A DNA stretch of 41,200 nucleotides from Desulfosarcina cetonica JCM 12296. Its GTDB lineage: Bacteria > Desulfobacterota > Desulfobacteria > Desulfobacterales > Desulfosarcinaceae. The notes under the pieces were generated by a model. That model was given only the letters and a program-made list of their open reading frames with translations, had not been told where the DNA came from and ran no database searches. A program made the translations under genes and the position numbers. The stretch lies in contig NZ_BBCC01000037.1 of assembly GCF_001311845.1 (NCBI RefSeq), positions 1-41,200 of the forward strand. The letters are read 5' to 3'. This document shows positions 27,822-34,516 of the stretch, piece after piece. Position 1 is the first letter of the stretch; every line of letters starts with the position of its first letter.

Positions 27822-28180
27822 AGGTACTGCTGGTCGATGATGAACAGAAATTCGCCCTTATGCTGGCCAAACGGCTGAGCCTGCGGGGATTTCAAACGGA
27901 CGTCTTTTTTGCCGGTGAGCAAGCCCTGAAGGCGATCGACGAGGAGGGCCGACGCTACGCGGTCGGTCTCCTGGACGTCAAGATGCCGGGAATCGGCGGC
28001 ATCGAACTGGGCCGACGCATCAAGGCCCTGGACCCGGCGATGAAGATCGTCTTTCTTACCGGACATGGGTCCGACATGGACTACCAGGTGGGGGCCAGTG
28101 AGGCCGATGGGTATTTGCCCAAACCGATGAAAATCGAGGACCTCATTGATACATTGAACCGCTTGAAGGATGAGGGGTGA
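27818..28180 (+). CDS. Single-domain response regulator (receiver only)
   Basis: 120 residues: LLVDDEQKF, phosphoacceptor in VGLLDVKMPG, Thr in FLTGHGSD and Lys in PKPMKIED. ATG 27818 overlaps the kinase stop (ATGA). There is no output domain. It is closely related in pattern to the receivers at 25693, 32503 and the one fused to the kinase-like protein at 31185, suggesting local duplication. Confidence 0.9.
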   Translation: MKVLLVDDEQKFALMLAKRLSLRGFQTDVFFAGEQALKAIDEEGRRYAVGLLDVKMPGIGGIELGRRIKALDPAMKIVFLTGHGSDMDYQVGASEADGYLPKPMKIEDLIDTLNRLKDEG

Positions 28181-28265
28181 TCGCGCCTTCCGGCAGCCGC
28201 ACCGGCGACATCAGTGCCAGCGGACAGGTTCCGGCCGGAAGCACGGATTTCCTCCAGGGGAAGGT

Positions 28266-29074
28266 ATGGCGAAGATAAATGATCTATTCGGGTATGACAG
28301 CCTGGCGTTCTTTGGAAGGGTGAACGCCTCGATTTCCCATGAACTGAAAAACATCATGGCCATCATTTCGGAGACGGCCGGGCTGCTCAGCGATTTGTCG
28401 GCCATGGCCCAGGCCGGCACGCCGATCAGCGCGGACATGATCACCAGCAGCACCGAAAGCATCATCGAGGAAATTCAGCGGGGATTCACCACCATCCGGC
28501 AGATGAACCGGTTTGCCCACAGCGTCGATACACCCGTGGTTTCCATCGATCTGATGGAGATTCTCGATTTGGTGCGCAATCTTTCCGAATATCTCTCCTT
28601 GCCGGCAAGACAAACCTGCATGGGGTCCCCGGGGGCACGCCCATGGCCCAAACCAGCCCGTTTATTCTGCAGGCGATCCTTTACCAGGCGGTTGTTCAGA
28701 CCTTTCAGCATACCGGTCCCCAGGCGAGTCTGGATATCTCCGTTCAAGCGCCGGATGCGTCGACCTGGCGGATCCGTTTTGACGGCTTCAGCGTCAAGGA
28801 GTTCGAAACCTTTCCCGACGCGCGCACTGAGCGCATGGCCGAATCCATCGGCGTTGCGATCCATTGGGACCGGGCGACCGATCGGTTGGAGATCGATGTT
28901 CCGGTGAGCGCGGAGGCCTTGGCGAGCTTGCGACGGCACCGAAGGCCTGACCTGGCGCGAATCCGAGAAAACAGAATCGAATCCAAGCGATTCGTCGGTA
29001 TTTTGGAACGATCAACTCAACGGATAGGAGTGGCACATGTTGGTGAAGGTATTTCCTTTTTTGGCGTGGTTTAA
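28266..29074 (+). CDS. Histidine-kinase-like DHp protein lacking recognisable ATPase boxes, apparent frameshift
   Basis: About 269 residues if it runs to 29074. ATG 28266 follows GGGAAGG. The N-terminus has a phosphoacceptor-type helix, FFGRVNASISHELKNIMAII (His25), as in a DHp dimerisation domain, and no membrane segment or sensor. One added A near 28613 gives ARQNLHGVPGGTPMAQ and opens the second half. Where a kinase would show N, G1 and G2 boxes it has ILQAILYQAVVQTF and WRIRFDGFSVKEFE, so ATP binding looks lost. The true stop is uncertain: the tail reads into the SulP start at 29037, and a further indel would end it at 28949. Likely a phosphotransfer or phosphatase partner for adjacent receivers (inference). 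Confidence 0.6.
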
Positions 29075-31169
29075 AAACTACGACAAGGCATCTCTGCAAC
29101 TTGACGCACTTTCAGGGTTGACCGTGGCCCTGGTTCTGATTCCGCAATCCATGGCCTATGCCCAACTTGCGGGGTTGCCGGCGTATTACGGACTCTACGC
29201 CTCCTTTCTGCCACCCATGATCGCCGCGCTCTTTGGATCGAGCCGCCAGCTGGCCACCGGACCGGTGGCGGTGGTTTCGCTGATGACATCCGCCTCGCTG
29301 GCTCCCCTGGCCACCGCCGGCAGCCCGGGGTACATCGCCTACGCCGTTCTGCTGGCCCTGATGGTCGGCATATTTCAGCTCAGCCTGGGGATCTTGAGAC
29401 TGGGACTGGTGGTCAATTTTCTCTCGCATCCGGTGGTCAACGGCTTCACCAACGCCGCCGCCATCATCATCGCTTCCTCCCAGCTGTCCAAGATGTTCGG
29501 TGTCTATGTGGATACCGCCCCGCATCATTACGAGACCATCATCAATGTGGTCAAGGGGGCCATCCATTACACCCACTGGCCGACCCTTTTCATGGGCGTC
29601 TTCGCCTTCGGCATCATGTATGGACTCAAGTGGCTGTCGCCGCGGATCCCCAACGTTCTCGTGGCCGTGGTCATCACCACGACCATCTCCTGGGCGATGG
29701 GTTTCCAGCACGATCAGACCGCCGGCATCGACGCCATCGAATCTCCCCAAATTCGCCAGCTCATCCAAAAGTTCAACACCGCCGCCGCGTCGGTACCGCC
29801 CCTGGCCGAGGAACGGACCCGCATCGGTGAGACCTTGAGCACGGCCAAACAGAGCCATGACGCGATCGGTGTCCTGGATGCCACCCACGACGTCGACGTG
29901 GCCAATGTGAACATCGCCCGCCTGCAGGCCGACGCCCATCGCTTCCGCGAAGAAATCCGGGCGGCCCTGTTGACCGGCGTGCCCCAGGCCGACGGCGCCC
30001 TGAAGTTCTATCCCCAGGATGCCATCCCGGCCGGCATGAAGAGCGATGGCCGAACCTGGCGCATCAAGGTCGGCAACGAGCCCCTGGTGACCACCAAGCT
30101 CAAGATGATGGGCGGTGGCGCCGTGGTCGGCACCATTCCCAAGGGGTTGCCGTCCATGACGATTCCGCCCATCAACATCGGGGTCATGCTGCACCTGTTG
30201 CCGTTTGCGGCGATTATCTCCCTTTTGGGCTTCATGGAGGCGATCTCGATCGCCAAGGCCATGGCCAGCAAGACCGGTCAACGCCTGGACCCCAACCAGG
30301 AATTGATCGGCCAGGGACTGGGCAATATGCTGGGGGCCATCGGTAAAAGCTACCCTACTTCCGGGTCCTTCTCCCGTTCGGCGGTCAACCTGCAGGCCGG
30401 GGCGGTGACGGGCCTGTCCAGCGTCTTCACCAGCATGGCGGTACTGATTGCGCTTTTGTTTTTTACGCCCTTGCTCTATCATCTGCCCCAGGCCGTATTG
30501 GCCGCCGTCATCATGATGGCCGTCATCGGCCTGGTGAACGTTTCCGGTTTCATCCATGCCTGGAAGGCCAAGTGGTATGACGGCGCCATCTCCATCATTT
30601 CGTTTATCTGTACGATGGTCTTCGCCCCCCATCTGGACAAGGGCATCATGGTCGGTGTGGTTCTTTCCCTGGGGGTTTTCCTATACAAGAGCATGCGTCC
30701 CCGGGTGGTCTTCCTCTCCCGTTCCGAGGATGAGGAATTGCGCTGTGTGACGACCCACGGATTGGATGAATGCCCCTATGTGACCCTGGTGCGGTTCGAT
30801 GGCCCGCTCTTTTTTGCCAATGCCAGTTACCTGGAGGATACGATCACCGAAATGATCCGCACCAAGGAGGGGCTCACCCATATCCTCATCGTCGCCAACG
30901 GGATCAACGACATGGATTCGTCGGGTGAGGAAACCTTGTCGCTACTGGTCGATCGGGTGCGCAGCAACGGGATCGATATATCCATGTGCGGCGTTAACGA
31001 AGCGGTCATGGAAGTATTTGACCGGACGCACTTTCTGGCCAAAATCGGAGAGGATCACATTTTCCCGACCCTGGAAAAAGGCATCGTCGCCATCCATGAA
31101 ATCGCTCATGAAAACGATCCGGACGCGAATTGTCCCTTATTGAACGCCTGCCGACTCGTTGAAGCCTAA
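29037..31169 (+). CDS. SulP-family anion permease with large periplasmic/loop insertion and STAS domain
   Basis: 710 residues, longer than the usual 550-620. AGGAG 7 bp before ATG 29037. SulP hallmarks: LSGLTVALVLIPQSMAYAQL, LPAYYGLYAS, and GSFSRSAVNLQAGA. Between transmembrane segments, residues about 225-370 contain a hydrophilic insertion rich in charged helix (AEERTRIGETLSTAKQ, NIARLQADAHRFREEI). The C-terminal STAS domain has DMDSSGEETL, with Asp627-Ser628, the phosphorylatable switch of anti-sigma antagonist-type STAS domains. The tail is CPLLNACRLVEA. It lies between the kinase-like DHp protein and the kinase-like/receiver fusion. Substrate unknown. Confidence 0.9.
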   Translation: MLVKVFPFLAWFKNYDKASLQLDALSGLTVALVLIPQSMAYAQLAGLPAYYGLYASFLPPMIAALFGSSRQLATGPVAVVSLMTSASLAPLATAGSPGYIAYAVLLALMVGIFQLSLGILRLGLVVNFLSHPVVNGFTNAAAIIIASSQLSKMFGVYVDTAPHHYETIINVVKGAIHYTHWPTLFMGVFAFGIMYGLKWLSPRIPNVLVAVVITTTISWAMGFQHDQTAGIDAIESPQIRQLIQKFNTAAASVPPLAEERTRIGETLSTAKQSHDAIGVLDATHDVDVANVNIARLQADAHRFREEIRAALLTGVPQADGALKFYPQDAIPAGMKSDGRTWRIKVGNEPLVTTKLKMMGGGAVVGTIPKGLPSMTIPPINIGVMLHLLPFAAIISLLGFMEAISIAKAMASKTGQRLDPNQELIGQGLGNMLGAIGKSYPTSGSFSRSAVNLQAGAVTGLSSVFTSMAVLIALLFFTPLLYHLPQAVLAAVIMMAVIGLVNVSGFIHAWKAKWYDGAISIISFICTMVFAPHLDKGIMVGVVLSLGVFLYKSMRPRVVFLSRSEDEELRCVTTHGLDECPYVTLVRFDGPLFFANASYLEDTITEMIRTKEGLTHILIVANGINDMDSSGEETLSLLVDRVRSNGIDISMCGVNEAVMEVFDRTHFLAKIGEDHIFPTLEKGIVAIHEIAHENDPDANCPLLNACRLVEA

Positions 31170-31184
31170 AAGGAGGAACATTCC

Positions 31185-32408
31185 ATGCCCGTCATTACCT
31201 TGTTCAGCGGCAGTTACTGCAATGAGAAAGAGGTCGTCAAGGAGATCGGTGCCCGGACCGGCTACCAACCGGTTTCGGACCAGGAGATCGTGGCTGAGGC
31301 CAGTCAGCTTTCCCGCATTCCCGAAAACCGGATCGAACGGGTTTTTACCGACAAGACATCGGTCTTCAACCGCCTGACCCATGAGCGGGAGCGTTCACTG
31401 GCCTACCTGCGGGCCACGCTGGCCAAACGGCTTTCCGAAGAGGGCTTGCTGATCAGCGGGTTCGCCTCCCAGCTGATTCCGCGCAATATCAGTCATGTGC
31501 TGCGGGTCTGCCTGATCGCCGACATGAACGCGCGCGTCGCCACCGCCGTCGACGTACTCAAGGTCGGTCAGGCCGAGGCACTCAAGACCATCCACCGCGA
31601 CGATGAGAAGGCCGCCGCCTGGATGCATGCCCTGCACGGCGCTAAGGATCCATGGAGCGCCGAACTCTACGACATCTGCCTGCCGACCGACAAGACATCG
31701 TCCCGGCAAATTGCCGACCTGGTCGAAAGAGGCATTTCGGCTTCCGCCATCAAACTGGCCAGCGGCGCGCGACAGGCCGTGGATGACTTCAAGATTGCCG
31801 CCAACGTCGAAATCGCATTGGCCAAGAAAGGCCATTCGGTCGATGTCGAGGTCAAGGATGGGGTCGTCACGTTGACGATCAACAAGCATGTGCTCATGCT
31901 GGGTCGCCTGGAGGAGGAACTCAAGGAGATCGCCATCCGGGAATCCGGGGTCAAGGCCGTCGAGACCAAGGTCGGTCCGGGATATTACCAGACCGATGTC
32001 TACCGTCGCCAGGATTTCGCGGCTCCGTCGAAAATCCTCTTGGTGGACGATGAGAAAAAATACGTTCAAACCCTGTCTAAGCGGTTGATGATGCGTGAGC
32101 TCGACTCGGCGGTGGTCTACGACGGCGAATCGGCCCTCGAGCTGGCCCAGGATGACGAGCCCGATGTGATGATCCTGGATCTCAGGATGCCCGGCATCGA
32201 CGGCATCGAGGTCTTGCGGCGGGTGAAGCAGACCCGCCCGCAGATCGAGGTGATTGTCCTGACCAGCCAGGGATCCGAGGAGGATCGCAAGACCTGTATG
32301 GAACTGGGCGCCTTCGCCTTCCTGTCCAAATCCGTCGATATCGATGAACTGAGCCAGACCATCAAGGCCGCCCATGAGAAAATCCAGCAGGAGCGCCAGC
32401 AGCCGTGA
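31185..32408 (+). CDS. Cytidylate-kinase-like/BON protein fused to a response-regulator receiver (paralog 4)
   Basis: 407 residues; strong AGGAGG before ATG 31185, 15 bp after the SulP stop. Residues 1-190 are kinase-like (ITLFSGSYCNEKEVVKEIG, TGYQPVSDQEIVAEASQL, RERSLAYLRATLAKRL), with the P-loop GK changed to EK. Residues about 200-275 are BON-like (ANVEIALAKKGHSVDV, GVVTLTINKHV, SGVKAVETKVG). From about 282 to the end lies a full receiver: ILLVDDEKKY, VMILDLRMPG, VLTSQGSE, LSKSVD. The receiver Lys is followed by Ser instead of Pro. The fusion directly links this unexplained family to phosphorelay signalling. Confidence 0.88.
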   Translation: MPVITLFSGSYCNEKEVVKEIGARTGYQPVSDQEIVAEASQLSRIPENRIERVFTDKTSVFNRLTHERERSLAYLRATLAKRLSEEGLLISGFASQLIPRNISHVLRVCLIADMNARVATAVDVLKVGQAEALKTIHRDDEKAAAWMHALHGAKDPWSAELYDICLPTDKTSSRQIADLVERGISASAIKLASGARQAVDDFKIAANVEIALAKKGHSVDVEVKDGVVTLTINKHVLMLGRLEEELKEIAIRESGVKAVETKVGPGYYQTDVYRRQDFAAPSKILLVDDEKKYVQTLSKRLMMRELDSAVVYDGESALELAQDDEPDVMILDLRMPGIDGIEVLRRVKQTRPQIEVIVLTSQGSEEDRKTCMELGAFAFLSKSVDIDELSQTIKAAHEKIQQERQQP

Positions 32409-32426
32409 AGGCTGCCCCTTGATTTT

Positions 32427-32452
32427 CCCTCATATCCGTGGATAATGGAGGG
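32427..32452. repeat. Inverted repeat between receiver-fusion gene and next receiver
   Basis: CCCTC-at-ATCC-gt-GGAT-aat-G-GAGGG forms an imperfect hairpin in the 94-bp gap, and an overlapping ATCCGT...ACGGAT pair extends to about 32465. There is no T run, so it is more likely a processing or regulatory hairpin than a terminator. Confidence 0.35.
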
Positions 32453-32502
32453 AGATACGGATCAGGTGGCGATTATTCTCAATCCAAATTGGCGGAGGGG
32501 CC

Positions 32503-32997
32503 ATGGAAGAAGCAAACACGATGAAAATCCTTTTGGTCGATGATGAAGTCAAGTTCTTGAACGCCATCGCCGAGCGTTTGACCATCAAAGGCTTTACGGT
32601 TACGACGGCGGCCAACGGCGAAGAAGCCATCGAGGCAGCCAAAAAAGGCGGTTTCGATGTGGCTGTGGTTGATGTGCAGATGCCCGGCACCGATGGCGCC
32701 GAGGTGTTGAAACTTCTCAAGCAGAATCATAAGTTCATCGAGATCATCATGCTGACCGGACACGCCACGGTGGACTCGGCGGTGGAATGTACCCGCTTGG
32801 GCGCTTTTAAGTATCTGGAAAAACCATACGATTTCGATAAACTGGTCGAAGCCCTCAAGGAAGCTTACCAGGCCCGGATGAACAAGAAGTTCGAACACAA
32901 CCAGCAGCGCATGGAGATGATTCAAAAGCTCTCCATGGGCCAGTCGCCCTTGGGGCTGCTCAAGGAGTTGGCCCGTCTCGACGACGGTGTGAAATAA
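32503..32997 (+). CDS. Response regulator receiver with short C-terminal helical tail
   Basis: 164 residues. The receiver (about 1-125) has LLVDDEVKF, phosphoacceptor in VAVVDVQMPG, Thr in MLTGHATVD and Lys in EKPYD. A charged helical tail of about 35 residues (MNKKFEHNQQRMEMIQKL) follows, with no DNA-binding or enzymatic domain. ATG 32503 has GGAGGGG upstream; ATG 32521 is an alternative. It is the last gene of the signalling block begun at 25693. The tail could mediate dimerisation or partner binding. Confidence 0.85.
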   Translation: MEEANTMKILLVDDEVKFLNAIAERLTIKGFTVTTAANGEEAIEAAKKGGFDVAVVDVQMPGTDGAEVLKLLKQNHKFIEIIMLTGHATVDSAVECTRLGAFKYLEKPYDFDKLVEALKEAYQARMNKKFEHNQQRMEMIQKLSMGQSPLGLLKELARLDDGVK

Positions 32998-33011
32998 ACA
33001 TCGCCCTATCG

Positions 33012-33536
33012 GTGAATGAATTCGGTATTTCAAGTGAACATGCGCCGTGCGTTTCAGCGTGCATGGCAGGTGTAACCGGCAATGGCAGCCGCCGGCGCCC
33101 AGACGCCGGTCGCTGGGCCGGCCTCTGGAACGGCGTTGCATCTGCATGGGATCCGGTACGTATCCTCTTTTTGCTGATCCTGTGGGGTGCCGGCGCGACA
33201 GTGACGGCCGCGCTCCCGCTCGCCAGACAGGCGGCAGGGGTGCTTGTGCCGGCCGTTTATCATCGCCTGGCGGTGCCCGATCGGTCCCAGGACGCCTGTC
33301 GGTCCGCGAATCCTTCGGCACTGCCGGTGCATGGCGCCTCCAAGCGTTTAAACCATCCCCGGGCTTTCCATCTTGCCGTTGATGCGGATACGTCGGACGG
33401 TGATCCGAGTCCGGCCGTTGCGCCTCGTGGGATGGTTGCTGCCCTTTTTAAACCCGGCATGCCATTGCCGTCAGCCGGCCATTGCCGGTGGATGGTAAAC
33501 GCCCTGTACCTCCTTAATCAAGCCCTGCGCTGTTAG
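33012..33536 (+). CDS. Possible hypothetical membrane protein
   Basis: Open frame of 174 residues in a 660-bp stretch between the receiver gene and the tandem USP. It contains one clear hydrophobic segment (VRILFLLILWGAGATVTAALPL) flanked by basic, proline-rich sequence. It has no recognised family, no good Shine-Dalgarno at 33012 and codon use that looks less disciplined than its neighbours. ATG 33063 is a possible internal start. It may simply be non-coding. Confidence 0.25.
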   Translation: MNEFGISSEHAPCVSACMAGVTGNGSRRRPDAGRWAGLWNGVASAWDPVRILFLLILWGAGATVTAALPLARQAAGVLVPAVYHRLAVPDRSQDACRSANPSALPVHGASKRLNHPRAFHLAVDADTSDGDPSPAVAPRGMVAALFKPGMPLPSAGHCRWMVNALYLLNQALRC

Positions 33537-33564
33537 CATCTTCCTTACACAGTCGTTTGCGACC

Positions 33565-33603
33565 CTTTGCGCGATACCGGTTCCGGACCGATTTCGCGCA
33601 AAG
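33565..33603 (+). promoter_or_regulatory. Long hairpin overlapping the ribosome-binding site of a leader peptide
   Basis: CTTTGCGCGA at 33565 pairs with TCGCGCAAAG ending at 33603, extended by inner CGGT/ACCG pairing around a TCCGG loop. The last bases of the right arm (AAAG) are part of the AAAGGAG Shine-Dalgarno of the leader ORF. Folding would therefore occlude its translation. No T run follows, so this is not an intrinsic terminator. A role in controlling the downstream USP is inferred. Confidence 0.5.
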
Positions 33604-33615
33604 GAGAATTCCCCC

Positions 33616-33648
33616 ATGACTGCCTGCACCGGAAACGGTCGCTTTTAA
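33616..33648 (+). CDS. Possible 10-residue leader peptide MTACTGNGRF
   Basis: ATG 33616 follows AAAGGAG at the usual distance and ends at TAA 33646-33648. The stop is embedded in the Shine-Dalgarno (TAAGGAG) of the tandem USP, whose ATG 33659 begins 10 bp later. This arrangement fits a translated leader coupled to the USP gene. No run of one amino acid suggests classical attenuation. Confidence 0.4.
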   Translation: MTACTGNGRF

Positions 33649-33658
33649 GGAGATGCCG

Positions 33659-34486
33659 ATGCGCACCGAATTGTTTCATGTTTTTCGAAATACCCCGCTG
33701 GGCCGGGAAACCCTGATGCAATCCATCTATTTTTGTGGCACCCTGGATGTGGGGCTGACGGTCTACATCCCCAAGACCACGCAGTTTATGATGTACTTCG
33801 ACCACGATGCCGTTCAGGTCGATCTGGACCGGACCTATTTGCGGGCGCCACAGACGGCCGAGGAACGGGCACGCCAACTGGCCGAGGAAGCGGGTCTCGA
33901 GGTGCGCTTCATCGCACCCGTCAACCGCACGGCCAGCACCCTGCCGGACCTGCCGACCCATTTCACCTTCATGTGCTGCCCGCGGGCCATGAGCGATCGG
34001 ACCTCCAAGATCGGACTGGGCTACATCGGCCCCAAGGTGCGGCGCATCATTCGTTCGGCCACGTTTCCCGTACTCATGAGCTCGCCTGTTTTCAAGCCTT
34101 GGACCAGTATTGCCGTTCTCTTCGGCGGATCGGACAGCGCCCTGAATGCCCTGCGGACCGGGATTGAATTTTCCCGGCGCTCAGGCTATCCTCTGGACCT
34201 GTTCATTCAGTTGGAACAGGATGCCGCCGTCTATGAGGAGCGGATCAGGGCGGCGGGTCTCGAGAAATCCCTCCAACGCTGCTGCCGTCAGCATTTGCTG
34301 TTTGCCGACGGCATGTTCGACCAAAATCTGTATCAACTGCCCCACGATGCGCTGATTCTCTCCGGTGCCTATGGTCATGGATGGGCCCACAGCCTGGTTT
34401 TCGGCAGCAAGATGGAGATTGCCCAGAACACCCTGACCAACAGTATGCTGGTCAACGGTCCCCAGGCGACGGCGCACCTGAACTGA
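33659..34486 (+). CDS. Tandem universal stress protein-like protein
   Basis: 275 residues. ATG 33659 is preferred to ATG 33653 because AAGGAG (33647-33652) is 6 bp away. Two USP-like halves are seen. The first ends near residue 140 (FPVLMSSPV) after a G-x2-G-like KIGLGYIGPKVRRI region. The second begins TSIAVLFGGSDSALNAL and carries the nucleotide-loop-like GAYGHGWAHSLVFGSKMEI (G-x2-G then S). Only the second half looks able to bind ATP. It lies 30 bp upstream of mprF and is probably cotranscribed with it. Confidence 0.7.
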   Translation: MRTELFHVFRNTPLGRETLMQSIYFCGTLDVGLTVYIPKTTQFMMYFDHDAVQVDLDRTYLRAPQTAEERARQLAEEAGLEVRFIAPVNRTASTLPDLPTHFTFMCCPRAMSDRTSKIGLGYIGPKVRRIIRSATFPVLMSSPVFKPWTSIAVLFGGSDSALNALRTGIEFSRRSGYPLDLFIQLEQDAAVYEERIRAAGLEKSLQRCCRQHLLFADGMFDQNLYQLPHDALILSGAYGHGWAHSLVFGSKMEIAQNTLTNSMLVNGPQATAHLN

Positions 34487-34516
34487 GGCTGGCGGACGAA
34501 TTGATGAGGAGCTCCC

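Noticed and set aside
28266..29074. Treating the frame-broken genes (this one, mprF, lon, EBP1 and others) as pseudogenes
   Set aside because: Single-base repairs restore conserved motifs throughout the window, so sequence error is the simpler explanation.
29112..30632. Minus-strand open frame of about 506 codons opposite the second SulP
   Set aside because: Low-complexity Gly/His/Asp-rich translation mirroring the SulP codons; a shadow of the real gene.
32479..33321. Long minus-strand open frame of 280 codons
   Set aside because: It lies antisense to the receiver gene, is Arg/Pro/His-rich with no domain, and follows from the GC-skewed codon use of the plus-strand gene.
33541..33564. Possible sigma-54 elements (TTTGC) before the tandem USP
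   Set aside because: No GG at the required 12-bp distance from the GC, and no GTTGC-N5-GCAAC site upstream.
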